From positions 16,827,741 to 16,891,740 of the forward strand of contig OX336348.1 of assembly GCA_946902875.1 (NCBI GenBank): 64,000 bases of DNA, given 5' to 3'. Positions 41,518 to 52,870 of the stretch are shown here, one piece after another; positions within the stretch are counted from its first letter, which is position 1, and every line of letters begins with the position of its first letter. This DNA comes from Nematopogon swammerdamellus. Taxonomy: Eukaryota; Arthropoda; Insecta; Lepidoptera; Adelidae. Below the pieces are notes generated by a model. The model was not told the origin of the DNA and did not search any database. It was given only the letters and a program-made list of their open reading frames with translations. The position numbers and the translations under genes are program-made.

Positions 41518-41821
41518 ACCTATTACCAAGGAAGTTCGCCGAACGGTCGTCGGCCCGTTCGGCGATTTGTAAATATTTTGGAAATTACGTGATATAGGTG
41601 CACTTATTTTTGATATGTGACGCCGTCATCCTTGTTTCTCTTCCCGGTACGATTTTTACAGTGTCGCAAGGGACACGTAGGCATTATATTTCGTACTAAA
41701 ACTACGATCGACGCGCCCGCGCTCGCCGAGCGTGCGAGCGTGCGACTGACAGACCGTCTACTCGAGATCCACCGTTTGGCTTATGTCAGTAGGAACCGAT
41801 CGAGCGTATTTGATGTGTAGT

Positions 41822-42403
41822 CTATTAAGACGAGACGCAAGTTAACTTTCTCCATACAAAATCGTCTTTCGGCATTTATGTTTTTTAGCCCACCTAAACC
41901 TTATCCGATTTTTACATATTTTTTTAATATGGACAGTCGAATCTACGTTCCGGTGTTTTTATTTGTTTAACATCTAAAGTGATGATGACTCAATAAAGCT
42001 TAATGAGCTTCATGACATCAAAAATCTGTCAAGTGCGAGTTTTACTCGAGCAGGGAGGTTTCCGTATCTATCCGCTATCAATAATATCCGCCTATCTTTT
42101 GTCTTTCAACAATGCAATGTATAAAACCCTGTGGCGCCATCTATTATTCAATAGTGTGACTTATCGATTTTTCGCACGTTTGTTGTATGGGAGCCCTCCT
42201 TAATTTTTAACTTTTTCTTATTTTTCTTATTTGTTGTTATATCCGCCATAATAAATAACACACATTCTGTGAAAATTTCAACGGGCTACCTATTACGGTT
42301 CAAGAGATACAGCCTTGGACAGACGGACGGCGGAGGCTTAGTAATAGGCTTCCGTACGGGATACGGAAACCTAAAATGACGATTTTGTATGGAGAAAGTT
42401 AAG
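41822..42403 (+). mobile_element. Family F MITE interrupted by a ggttccgta repeat
   Basis: Begins at ttaa|gacgagacgcaagttaac, runs through caaaatcgtctttcggcatt, accttatccgatttttacat and gtgatgatgactcaataaag to ~42021. The opposite terminus survives only as acgattttgtatggagaaag with ttaa at 42379-42403. The middle of F (present at 7300-7480) is missing, so the insertion at 42022-42374 came with, or was followed by, a deletion. Confidence 0.65.
42022..42374 (-). repeat. ggttccgta repeat, divergent minus copy
   Basis: ctgtcaagtgcgagttttac, gaggtttccgtatctatccg, gttgtatgggagccctcctt, gttgttatatccgccataat, tattacggttcaagagatac, ggcttagtaataggcttccg, gatacggaaacct. Shares the divergent interior (aagatagacg/cgcctatctt) with 44705-45085. 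Confidence 0.75.
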
Positions 42404-42721
42404 ATATATCCCGGACACTCGTACACGTACAATTGCCGCCGAACTGCGCGGATCGTTCCCGGACAGGTGGCAAACCTTAGCTTTAATTGGCATGAACAAT
42501 TGCGATAAAACTGTGCATATATACGCATTGTGCACACTTAGCTCTGTTGTTTGACCCAATACCTGAGAGCATGGCGTAATCTTATCACATTGCCTCTTAT
42601 CGTTGGAAAAGGCGAGTGCAAAATGCGATATTTCGACCCGCGTAAACTCGCTTCTCACTTCACTGCTAAGTATTGTATTTTGCAATCAGCAAATTCTCTG
42701 CTAAGTATTGTATTCTGCAAT
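42404..42721. other. Unassigned stretch with local duplication
   Basis: ctgctaagtattgtatt plus tgcaatcag is duplicated in tandem at 42662-42722 (~38 bp unit). No gene supported. Confidence 0.3.
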
Positions 42722-42757
42722 CAGTTCGGTAGCTCAGTGGTGCGGACGTTGAATCCT
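42722..42757 (+). repeat. tRNA-like SINE head, cut by a Helitron-like insertion
   Basis: agttcggtagctcagtggtg then cggacgttgaat. Box A tagctcagtgg is perfect, and the block matches the tRNA-like part of the SINE-A head at 53380-53410. The next bases are the start of a Helitron-like element, so the rest of the SINE is missing or separated. Confidence 0.5.
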
Positions 42758-42758
42758 T

Positions 42759-42972
42759 TCCTTACCTTTAATAAAATCCAACGTCTGCTTTCTGTCTGTC
42801 TGTCTGTCCGTTTATAACTCGAGAACCACTGAACCTATTTTAATAAAAAAAAAATCTACTGATAGCATGATTCTTCCCATCAACTATATGCTACTTACTA
42901 TCACGCTAAATGGCTTATGAGGTTAGCAGAGAAGTCAAATATGAGTGCGGGCGGAGCCGCGGGCACAGCTAG
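42759..42972 (+). mobile_element. Helitron-like element
   Basis: aataaaatccaacgtctgct at the left and gcggagccgcgggcacagct then agt at the right. Contains gtctgtctgtctgtc, ctcgagaaccactgaaccta and cttatgaggttagcagagaa. Followed directly by a same-strand copy. Confidence 0.7.
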
Positions 42973-43207
42973 TCCTTCCTTACCTATAATAAAATCCAAC
43001 GTCTGCTTTCTGTCTGAGTGTCTGAGTGTATGTATGTCTGTCCGTTTATAACTCGAGAACCACTGAACCGATTTTAATAATAAAAAATTCTATGGATAGC
43101 TTGATTCTTCCCATCAACTATAGGCTACTTGCTATCACGCTAAATGGCTTATGAGGTTAGCAGAGAAGTCAAATATGAGAGCGGGCGGAGCCGCGGGCAC
43201 AGCTTGT
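42973..43207 (+). mobile_element. Helitron-like element, tandem neighbour
   Basis: ccttccttacctataataaa, tccaacgtctgctttctgtc through gagagcgggcggagccgcgg gcacagcttgt. Head-to-tail with the preceding copy. Confidence 0.7.
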
Positions 43208-43210
43208 GTT

Positions 43211-43383
43211 ATAATACCTCATAAGCCATTTAGCGTGGATAGAAAGTAGCCTATAGTTGATGGGAAGAATGAAGCTATCCGTAGATTTTTTTTTATTAAA
43301 ATCGGTTCAGTGGTTCTCGAATTATAAGCGGACAGACAGACAGACAGAAAACAGACGTTGGATTTTATTAAAGGTAAGGAGGA
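43211..43383 (-). mobile_element. Helitron-like element, 3'-truncated inverted copy
   Basis: acctcataagccatttagcg, tagcctatagttgatgggaa, aaatcggttcagtggttctc, cagacgttggattttattaa, aggtaaggag. It lacks the GC-rich terminus and meets the previous copy tail to tail. Confidence 0.65.
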
Positions 43384-43423
43384 TGTGTAGAGGGACTATT
43401 TTTTATGTACACTGAAAATTTTC

Positions 43424-43529
43424 ACTTACATCACCTACTACATCCGTGATGTCAGCCCATAACACCTTGGCGAACTAGGTGTCATGTCAGCGCTTCCCTT
43501 CGGTCGTGCCGGCAGCCGGCTACACTGAC
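43424..43529 (-). mobile_element. SINE-A fragment
   Basis: cttacatcacctactacatc, cgtgatgtcagcccataaca, gtgtcatgtcagcgcttccc, cggctacactgac. No poly-T; internal fragment. Confidence 0.65.
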
Positions 43530-43530
43530 C

Positions 43531-43742
43531 TTTTTAAGGTTCCGTATCCGATAAGGGACCCTATTACTAAGCCTACGCCGTCTGTCTGTCTGTCTGTTCG
43601 TCTGTCCGAGGGCTGTATCTCTTGAAGCGTAAAAGCACAGTAAATAGTAATAGTAACAGCCCCCGGACACACAGACAAACAGACAGGCAGACAGTGTAGG
43701 CTTAGTAATAGGGTCCCGTACCGGATACGGAACCCTAAAAAA
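43531..43742. repeat. Head-to-head pair of ggttccgta 5' ends (hairpin)
   Basis: 43531-43632 reads tttttaaggttccgtatccg, accctattactaagcctacg, (gtct)n, gagggctgtatctcttgaag. 43660-43742 is the reverse complement of the same segment (cagccccc, (agac)n, ttagtaatagggtcccgtac, cggaaccctaaaaa). About 28 bp separate them; together they can fold into an ~85 bp stem. Confidence 0.75.
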
Positions 43743-43743
43743 C

Positions 43744-43832
43744 GGGACCTTCTCGGAGGTGATATTGGCTGGTCGGAGCATGTGCTCTGGCCCCTTTAAC
43801 TCTGTCACCCGTACCGGATTCCATAAAAAAAG
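43744..43832 (+). mobile_element. SINE-B 3' end
   Basis: gggaccttctcggaggtgat, attggctggtcggagcatgt, gctctggcccctttaa, cgtaccggattccataaaaa. 5'-truncated and abutting the hairpin pair. Confidence 0.7.
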
Positions 43833-44394
43833 TCGACTGATAATTCTAGACTTGTATTGTGTGCGAAAAAAAAAGAACATAGAATTTACGATGATGACGC
43901 GACAGAATTTCCGCTTTTTTATTGAGATTCCTGAAAAATACAGTCTTAAATGCTTCTGAACTCAAAGGGCAACTTCGTGGTTCTTAACTTCTTCCTGGTT
44001 CTATCTATATTGGCGCGGGATTTGACCAAATGGTTGGGGTGACGACGTCACCAAGCTTCCGCTCTCTCAAGTTTACGACGCGTGTCCTGAAGTGAGGAAC
44101 ACTTCGGATGTGGTTTCCACCAACGCGTTCGCACATAAGAGTTCGTAAAACTCGAGTATTTCGGTCACATAATTAGGTGCGACAAAATATCGAGTGCCCC
44201 AGGGTTTACCCAGGGGAACATCCAAGGAAAGCGAAGACCTGCTACAAGACGCCCGTGTTCTAGACGGAAATACTACAATAAATACTACTTCACTTAGGGT
44301 TGCCAACAGCACTTTAAAATAAAGTATCTTGCTTCATTTTTGGTCCTTGCTCGGGTCCTTGTACTTACTTTAAACTTTTGAATAACAATAACGT
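43833..44394. other. Unassigned; possible TE remnant
   Basis: 43990-44290 is less AT-rich. The minus frame includes VPLGKPWGTRYFVAPNYV-like sequence and the plus frame is broken; neither is recognised. It may be a decayed LINE segment. Confidence 0.25.
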
Positions 44395-44508
44395 GGCGTG
44401 AAATGAAAGGTAGCACTGACAAGGCACCTAGTTCACTCGGTGTTATGGGCTGAAATCACGGATGTTGTAGGTGATGTAGCCAACCGTGTCAGTTTCCATA
44501 AAAAAAAC
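44395..44508 (+). mobile_element. SINE-A 3' portion
   Basis: gtgaaatgaaaggtagcact, gacaaggcacctagttcact, cggtgttatgggctgaaatc, gtaggtgatgtagccaaccg, tgtcagtttccataaaaaaa. Confidence 0.75.
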
Positions 44509-44704
44509 ACACAAATAAGGCGAAAATACTTTATTTCACTTCAACGCGTGAAGTGAAGAAACGTAAACTGACAGTGCCTCAGTAATCGAATGTAGTGCAT
44601 AATAAGTACACTGAAAAGTACCTATTCACTGCTGAAAGCTGCAAAAAGCACTAAAAATATATTTTCGAAAATTTTAATAAATAACACTTTTTTATGACAC
44701 TACT

Positions 44705-45085
44705 TTTCAGTGTTCCGTATCCATGCGGAAGCCTATTACTAAGCCTACATAGCTCGTCTGTCTGTCCGTTCGTCCGAGTGCTATAACTTTTGAACCGTAA
44801 TAAGTAGCCGGTTGACATTTTCCCAGAATATGCGTTATTAAATTATTATGGCGGATGTGCCAACAAATAATAAAAAAGGCTAAAAGTTAAGAATTAAGAA
44901 TACAAGAAACGTGCTAAGAATCGATTAGTCACGCTACTGAATAACAGATCGCGCCACAGCTTTTTATATTTTGCATTGTAGAAAGACAAAAGATAGACGA
45001 ATGTTTTTTTTTTGTCATGTATGGTATAGCGGATCTACGGAACCCTCCGCGCGCGAATAAAACTCGCACTTGACCGACGTTTTTA
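44705..45085 (+). repeat. ggttccgta repeat, divergent subfamily
   Basis: cagtgttccgtatccatgcg, cctattactaagcctacata, gaaccgtaataagtagccgg, ttatggcggatgtgccaaca, tacggaaccctccgcgcgcg, actcgcacttgaccgacgtt. The interior (gcgccacagctttttatatt, agaaagacaaaagatagacg) matches 42022-42374 rather than the main family. Confidence 0.7.
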
Positions 45086-45137
45086 AGAGACTGTACTTTT
45101 TATTCACCAGTAAATAGTAATACGTTATTTCTTCTAA

Positions 45138-45490
45138 AAAAAATTGGTTGTCTGTAAAGTCGGTTTACGGACGATAGTTTTACGTGATGACGTGGAATAA
45201 TCGTTGTACATAGAGCAAAGATCAGTAATTATATTTCCAGTAGAAAGATTAATCATCTTGTGACTGGCCATCAATAAAAATCAATAAACTTGACAGACAT
45301 CAAGTTGTCTGATCTTGACAGTTTTACTTCTTAAGACGTTTCCATGGTAACTTTGACTATACCGATTGTGCCTCTCTATCGCTTGTTACGCGCTCCCGCT
45401 TGCACACACAGGCTCAAATGGAACGTGACACTTTTTCGTGTGTGCAGCCGATGTTCATCAATTTATAAGACGTGACGTCATCACGTCAAA
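45138..45490 (+). repeat. Repeat shared with 22816-23240
   Basis: aaattggttgtctgtaaagt, cggtttacggacgatagttt, tacgtgatgacgt at the left; gacgtttccatggtaac, ggaacgtgacac, ttcgtgtgtgcagccg, gttcatcaatttataagacg and atcacgtcaaaaaaatattg at the right. Confidence 0.55.
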
Positions 45491-45737
45491 AAAATATTGG
45501 CAACCCTACTTTGGTCGCACTTTAAAGAAAGCTTCGTCCAGCCCACTCCACCGGTGCGTCGTCGCTCCACGCTGTTGTTCCATCGGAGGCGCCTGTAAAT
45601 GTTCCAGCTTCGCTTTTTACGTCTGCCGCGCCGGTCACAAGCCGTCTTTAAATATATTGCTTTTGTGTACATTGTAGAAAGTGTGCGGGATCTCATTTCG
45701 TTGTATGGGCGCTTTTTGAAGCTTTCCTTTCGTTTCT
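45491..45737. other. Unassigned
   Basis: Overlapping frames on both strands without recognisable features. Nothing else seen. Confidence 0.25.
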
Positions 45738-46089
45738 TTTTAGCGTTCCGTATCCGTCGTGCGGGACCCTATTACTAAGCCTACGCCGTCTGTCTGTCTG
45801 TCCGAGGACTGTATCTCCCGAGGGCTGTAGCCCGTTAAATGTTCACAGAATATGTGTTATTATGGCCGATATAATCAAATAATAAATAGCAAATAACAAA
45901 TAATAATAATAAAAGTAAGAAAAAGTAAAACATTCACGGGTGTCCCCATAGAAGAAACTAAAAATTGTATGCGCGCGCGGCATCTACCGAAAACAGTATG
46001 AAAATTTTAAATAATCCTGAATTTTAATTAATATGAAGCATTTCATAAACACGCCATAGATGGATGGCGTGAGTGGCGCTGACCATGAC
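45738..46089 (+). repeat. ggttccgta repeat, left part (split by hAT-like element)
   Basis: tttttagcgttccgtatccg through cgtgagtggcgctgaccatgac. The element continues at 48681 (accatgacatggcgatacgg, aaccctcggtgcgcgagttc, gactcgcacttagccggttt, to ~48742) after a 2.6 kb insertion; uninterrupted copies (26880, 56560) confirm the joint. Confidence 0.85.
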
Positions 46090-47365
46090 TAGTGATGTAA
46101 CTTGAAAAAAAAAAACAAAAAATTTTTTTTTTTCACTATTTGAGAAAAAACATGAAAAAAAACTTGGCACCGTCGTTTTTTTTCTAAATTTGGTTTTTTT
46201 TCAGAAAAAAGAAAATACTAAACTCAAATGAGATGAAACGCTAAATGTTATTGTTATGTTACTATTTAAATGTTATGTATTTATTATTGTAATTTCAATA
46301 ATTAAACGTAAAATTTAGTTTAAATAAATAAAATTATACACATTATGAACTTAAAAATACTTAAATTACTGTCAAATTAAGTTTAAATAAACAAAAGGAC
46401 CCATAATATGAACTTAAAAAAGACTTAAATCTTCATCTGTGTTAGAATCGCCTGTTACACCTAACATCCTTGCTCAATTCAACCGAAACATAAGCCGAAC
46501 GAGGATTGTTTGTTGTTGTTGTTTGCTGCCCAGCCTCTTGGGAAGGCGGCTGGGCCGTTCTCCGCACTGAGACCTCAAGACGGTCCGTTGTACGTTGGCG
46601 CTCGGGTGGTGTTACTCCAGCCACCCGCACCCTTATTATGATAATGGTGCTGATGTTGCGACTGGTGTTGATGTTGCGACTGCGACACAAAATTGGTATT
46701 ACGTTATTGCGACCGGTCCCGCGGACCGACATCAAAGGTTGGTTGTTGGTTCAGGTAAGGTGCCAAATTTTGAAAGAAACTTGTAAAATGTTACTACGAA
46801 TGGTAAAAGTATATATTAAAATCAATAATAAATAACGTATGTTACTTTTAACATGCCAAATATAGGAACATAAAGCAATGATAATTAATACAAGCGATTG
46901 AACAAATTATTTATTGTGTTACGGATTGCTTAGGAAAGGCGTTTCTGCCTGCACGGCGCGGCGGTCTGTCGGGCGGTGTATGTATACATACTGATATATA
47001 CACATAAAGATATTATGATGGCGGCCGCTTTCATGCTATCTCACTCATATCGTGTGCTTGAATTCAATGCAGGAGGTTGTGGGTTGTAATCGTGAGTGTG
47101 GTATGCTACAAAGTTATTTCTGATATAAAAATATTTTGTCTCGAAAAAAACATTTCTGTTACAAAAGTTATTTAGCTTCACATACAGAATAACCTCCCGA
47201 AGGCGTATTATATTCTTTGAGTGGGCATTTGCAACACCGTATATTGTCACTTGTATTATAATTTCTATGACGCAGAAGACCAAAATGTGTTATCATATCA
47301 ACTAAAACTTCTAAATTTTTTGTTATTCCTATTACAATATAGATAATTCTATATAGATGATAAAT

Positions 47366-47430
47366 ATGGGCGTCGTCGGCTCAACAATCCATGCTGACGG
47401 CGCCAAGTGTCTCGCGTACCAATAATTAAA
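47366..47430 (+). repeat. LINE tail C fragment
   Basis: gggcgtcgtcggctcaacaa, tccatgctgacggcgccaag, tgtctcgcgtaccaataatt. Only the last ~60 bp of the family, and its A-rich tail leads straight into the purine microsatellite. Confidence 0.65.
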
Positions 47431-47433
47431 AAG

Positions 47434-47800
<367 letters not shown>

Positions 47801-48956
47801 ATATTTTCTTTATTATTCCTATTATATATTCTATAATATATATGATATAAATTCAAGACCAAGTTAAAATTATATACATTTAATAAATACTATTAAAATA
47901 CAAAATTTACTACAACAACATAATTCAAACAATATAAATAAACATACGTTACTTATTTTACCCACTATAAATAAACCTATACGATGTCACCACCAAAAAC
48001 ACAGAAAAGATCGTCGCTCGTTAGCCGTGAATGGTGCTATGATGCTGCTCAGGAGGAGCATCACGGATGACAGCTCGCGGGCTGCGGTCGGTCGCAAGTT
48101 TGACAGTTGTGCGACTGCAAATGCGATCGTAATTCCAATATGCAGTAAAATGTATGACACATCTGCGGACTGATACCGCAATACCAGTTGCACGGACTGG
48201 TTGCATTCCAAAATCGCATAAAACAGTCGCCGAACTGTCAGATTTGGAGCTACGGACAGCTACGGATCGGTCCGGCGGACCGGTTGCATTATCGTAATAA
48301 GGGTGCCGAGCTCTTTCATGAAGTGGAGCACTCTTTGTGGACGCTTCCACACTCCATGGGCAGTTCCCACGTTCCCAAGAAACTGCAGTCGTACTTCTGC
48401 CACCACCGGGCACTCCAACCGAACGAGGATTGGGGAAATCCGTAAACGTGAAATTTATTTTGAGCCGTTTTTTTACTACATATTTAACAGCATCAATTTG
48501 TAGTTCCTTTAAACCAAAAACAATTATTATCAACTTGTATTTAACGGTAACGACCTTATGATATTTTTATTTTCGTACTGTTGAAAAAAACGTACTTCAG
48601 AAAAAAAACTGTATTTTTTCATGTTTTTTTTTTCAACGTTTTTTTTATGACAGAAAAAAAACTGATTTTTTACAACTCTAACCATGACATGGCGATACGG
48701 AACCCTCGGTGCGCGAGTTCGACTCGCACTTAGCCGGTTTTTGTTTGTTTCATAACATTAAGAAGGGCGAGGAATTTTATCGTGATAATACGTTTAGTTA
48801 CATCTTCCTACGTGACACGAGCCGTTCCTGCTGTAACAAGGTACCATATCCTTTGATTTCGGTGTTGCATGCCTATTGTGGTGCTGATCCGAACGGGTTT
48901 TAACCAACGACGAATAGGAGAGAAGTAGGCAATATTTTTCTAACATGAAACATTTG

Positions 48957-49328
48957 GTCAGTCAGCGTGTAAGCGTCCACTGCTGGACACACGCCTCTCC
49001 AATTTTCCTAAAGTCCTAGCGGCCATCAGCGGTACGGAAGCACTGCTCTCCGCCGACGACGTACTTGATGTCGTCGTCCCACGTGACGGTTGGTTCTTTC
49101 CCACACTCCGTTAATTCCTGTCCGCGGCCGGCAGTGAAGGACGCGGTTACTCCAACCGGCCGTAGTCTCTTCGGCCGACGTGCCCAGTCCACTGCCACTT
49201 TTTTTTTATGGAAACCGACACGGTTGGCTACATCATCTACAATGTCTGTGATGTCAGCCCATAACACCGGGTGAACTAGGTGCCATATCAGTGCTTCCCT
49301 TAGCCACTTGAGCTTAGCCACCCGCTTC
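48957..49328 (-). pseudogene. RTE LINE 3' end split by a SINE-A
   Basis: ggtcagtcagcgtgtaagcg, tccactgctggacacacgcc, ccgacgacgtacttgatgtc, gtcttcggccgacgtgccca match the RTE 3' end at 34985-35230; the (ctga)n tail is two units. The copy is interrupted at 49200 by a SINE-A and resumes with ccacttgagcttagccaccc. 5'-truncated at ~49328. Confidence 0.8.
49201..49302 (-). mobile_element. SINE-A inserted in the RTE fragment
   Basis: Poly-T, atggaaaccgacacggttgg, gatgtcagcccataacaccg, ggtgaactaggtgccatatc, agtgcttccc. gccactt occurs on both sides (49194-49200 and ~49305-49311), consistent with a 7-bp or longer TSD (exact limit blurred by the T run). Truncated at its 5' end. Confidence 0.75.
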
Positions 49329-49738
49329 AATTATATTGTTAAATTCAACATCAAGCTGATACAAGCGAGACCACCCAGAATATCCTAAAGGAAATGATCA
49401 ATTCTTCGCGGGCCGTACAAACAGACACGGAGCTTCGCCCGCGCTTCGCCCTTGTCAGGCACTTGAAGCGGTTCCTTCCAGAGACAGACCACAGACAAAG
49501 AGAGAGAGAGATAGAGAGGAATAAACATGTTGCACGTTGTTATCCGCAACTCGGCGGCGGTCAATGACTGAACAGGCTTCGCGTCCGCGGAACCCTCTCG
49601 CGACACAGCGGGCGCCTGAAGAGAGGATTGTCGCAAACGTTTGTCGCGAGACGATGCAAGAACCATGCGCGTTGCCATATCGGCGAGGGTTTCGTTCGAT
49701 TGAACACAAACATTGAAATTAGATACATTTTAAGGTCG

Positions 49739-50298
49739 GTAGTCCAATAAATAGAGACAAGAGGGGGGTTACCTTACAAACGGTCCGGTAGTTCTAAATG
49801 TTTGATATGTTGTCTAGGATGGTTAGAAGTATTTAAAATATAAAATGCACAATTCCCCCCAACCCCCCGCCCCCCCCTCCGCGCCCGCCGCCATATTGAA
49901 AAAACAAAAAAAAAACGGCACTTTCTTCAGATTTTTGCTTATATGTTCATTTCCATGCATTTTAGCTATAAAAGTGTTTACTCATTGTTGTAGATAATTA
50001 AATTTCCTATAACAATTTAAATTTTGTTTCTAGGACTGATACTAACGGAGATATGAACTTTTTAAAAAAACTAAAAAATAATAGTTTTCCGGAAATTTGG
50101 AAAACTTTTAACTTTAGAACGCAGTAATTAAGTTATGTATGGCCTATTCTAGGAAAAAAAGTATCAGAATAAAATTTTTAGGAAATTTGAATTGTGCATT
50201 TTATATTTTAAATACTTATAATATAACCATCTTAGACAACATATCAAAAATTTTGAACTACCGGACCGTTTGTAATGTAACCACCTCTATTCACTGGA
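49739..50298. mobile_element. ~560 bp TIR element
   Basis: ~120 bp arms: gtagtccaataaatagagac, ttacaaacggtccggtagtt, tgatatgttgtctaggatgg, aagtatttaaaatataaaat, gcacaattc at the left return inverted at 50183-50298. A C-rich patch (49855-49895) follows the left arm; otherwise AT-rich. No coding region or clear TSD. Confidence 0.75.
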
Positions 50299-51000
50299 CT
50301 ACGGGCGCGGTGGTCTGGAGTCGTATTTGATTAAGGGTTATTAAAAATTTAACGATTTTACTGACGGTCGTCTCCGAGCTATAGATGTGCCTTGACGTTG
50401 CGGGCGAAACGTATGGTTCGTCCTCATCGGTGCTCATGATATGATACGGTTAATTTCTCAGAAAGTCTTAAGGTGATGTGAGACTGCGTCTGAATCGAAT
50501 TTCAAGAAGTTGACCACCAATATTACTCACCTGACAGATTCAGTTTTTATATAATGTAATAACTTCATTTATCAGCGCAGATCGATAGCTTTTTGAAAAC
50601 ACGATTTGATTAACTTCGCTCGATAGAAAAAAATAATGAACATGCCTCTGAATTTAGCTATAAAAACGTATTTAAGGCAACGTGACCAAATCAAAGTTTT
50701 GGAAAAAATAAATTTTATTTGTTGAATATATATCTATGTAAACCCGTAGGTTTTTACTTTTTTGTTTCGATCCGTAGTTTTGGAATAAAAAAATTTAAAC
50801 CAAATTTTTGATTTATTGATTGTGTTGCATCCTACTCCAACCAGCGAAAGCGGCGGCGCGGCGGGCGCCTTGAAAGACGAGTAAGGTTGGATACGGATTT
50901 ACAGGGCCTTAACGTGTGAACAAGGCCACTTCATGTATTTTTTTTTTTCGATAGAAAACATATCTCAAAAATCGGTAATTTTTATTTTTAGTTATTTCTA
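50299..51000. other. Unassigned AT-rich stretch
   Basis: No gene, RNA or repeat relationship seen. Confidence 0.3.
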
Positions 51001-51050
51001 CGAACAGGAAGTACGCTATGCGAGCGAGGCCGCGGGCAAAAGCTATTTGA
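51001..51050 (+). mobile_element. Helitron-like 3' terminus fragment
   Basis: gctatgcgagcgaggccgcg ggcaaaagctattt resembles the Helitron-like 3' end (gcgagcgaagccgcgggcac at 33610). Only the terminal ~40 bp are present. Confidence 0.4.
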
Positions 51051-51649
51051 AATAAACCTAAATTGTCAAAATAATAAAAAATATAATCTATAGCAAAATA
51101 GACAAACAATAACTTTTTTTATAAAAACAATTATTAATTCAATCAATTACTTGCGACCCTATATTATAAGCTTGCTGGGATCGAACTCTTCCCATTCCTC
51201 AAAGCGGATTGTTAGAACGTTAAGCTCACCTTCGCAGTTCTGAACAGTTATATTCAGTGTCAATTGTCAGAAGCGACAAAAATCTAACTCTCGTCTCGTG
51301 ATCTAGATTTGCGGATGACATCAGACCAGCTGCCTGCGTTCGTACCTAGCCGCTTGGCGTCTGGCAGAGACGGAATATCTGGCAGGCCAATATTGCAATA
51401 AAATGCTAAATGTTAAATGTTAAAATATGACTAATCCGAGTGTAGTGTTGAATGTTGATGAGATGAATAAAGAATTATAGTGAAAATCGAGCACGAAAGA
51501 ATGAACGGCAGTGGCACATGGTGGCACTCCGGTCAACGCAATCACGTGACAACATATTAGGTCACGTGATTGCGTTGTCATTATTGTGCAGCATTTTGAT
51601 TTATTTCAAGCAATTTATTTATTCATATTAGTAGGAGGTCATAGATTTA
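51051..51649. other. Unassigned, with hairpin and weak tRNA-like block
   Basis: 51539-51582 is a hairpin with 17-bp perfect arms (caacgcaatcacgtgac, inverted) around a 10-nt loop. On the minus strand near 51170-51235 a box-B-like gagttcgatccc is preceded by a weak box A; probably a SINE relic. Confidence 0.4.
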
Positions 51650-51770
51650 AGGACAGTCCAATCTACGTTCTTGTAATTTTTTTTGTTTTGTTTAGATGAA
51701 ATATACCTACAACACCGGAACTAAACATTTGTATTTCGACTGAAAAAAAAAGATTTTTTAATTTTTTTAA
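51650..51770 (-). repeat. Family F fragment
   Basis: ttaaggacagtccaatctac, gttcttgtaattttttttg, agatgaaatatacctacaac, accgg match the inner right half of the family F copy at 7330-7425 in the opposite orientation. Confidence 0.5.
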
Positions 51771-52310
51771 CCGACTTCCAAAAAAGGAGGAGGTTCTCAA
51801 TTCGTCTGTATGTTTTTTTTTTTTTTTTTTATTTTTTTTTTTTTTTTTGTATGTTTGTAACACGATTTCTCCGTCAATTGAGGGCCGATTTAGAAAATTC
51901 TTTTTTTGTTAGTTAGGTCATACTTCCGAGGTGGTCCCATTTCAATTTTATCGAAATTGGTTCAGTGGTTTTCGAAAAATCAGCATAATATTATGGTGTG
52001 TGGTTACCTTCAGCAAAACTTGTGATGTGGTCGTTTTCGGCAATTTTCAGTTTGATAAATTAGTATGGTGTGTGGTTACCTTCAGCAAAACATTTGTGAT
52101 GTGGACTTATTCAGCAATTTGCAGTCTGACACATATGGCGAATAATTCTGTACCACTTCAATCGATTTCGATTATTCGATTTCGATTATTCTTTTTTATG
52201 TAATATTACTAAAAAGAATGAAATAAAAACTGTTTTAAAAAATATTAAACCGATTTCCAAAAAACAAAAAAAAAAACTAAAAAGTATTGAATACCTAATA
52301 TTTTGAAATT
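51771..52310 (+). repeat. Family G repeat
   Basis: accgacttccaaaaaaggag, gaggttctcaattcgtctgt, tttctccgtcaattgagggc, cgatttagaaaattcttttt; later accgatttccaaaaaacaaa. Contains a poly-T block (51815-51850) and a duplicated gtgtggttaccttcagcaaaa segment (~51994 and ~52071). Confidence 0.6.
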
Positions 52311-52870
52311 TTCTCTGTCCTGTTGAAATACATGAATCGATATACTAGTGATACATATTCGGACCCTTGTTTCATGAATATTCTAAATTTGAAATTTTTT
52401 ATCTTTTCCGACCGGCGCTTAATTTATTATGGTACCTGGCCAGTACCTACTGTACCGAGTACCATCGAGCTGGTTTGATGATGGAGACAGAAGGTGGCCA
52501 TAGGAACTCCTAAACTACACATGATAAACCCATCGTGTTTGGGCTCGTTGCATTTGTCTTCACGAGAAATTTACTTTAGACCTAAAAGATTCTCAATTCG
52601 ACGGTATGTTTTCTTTTTTTGGATGTTTGTTACGCGATTACTCCGTCAATTGTGGGCCGATTTTGAAAATTCTTTTTTTTTTTATTTGAAAGGGGATAAC
52701 CCTGAGGTTTTTGAAGTGAAAACTCTTGGCACTTTTTTAGGTGGGTAAAAATGTATAACTCGCGACATCGCGTCAGCGTCATTTTTAAAATGAAACCTTA
52801 AGTCATTGCGTTAAGGGTTAAGTTAGAGTGGCACGGGATCTGCCGGCACTCCCGGAGTGCAACTGTTAAG
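52311..52870. other. Unassigned plus a partial family G copy
   Basis: 52588-52750 resembles family G (ttctcaattcgacggtatgt, tactccgtcaattgtgggcc, gattttgaaaattctttttt). The remainder is unassigned. Confidence 0.4.
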
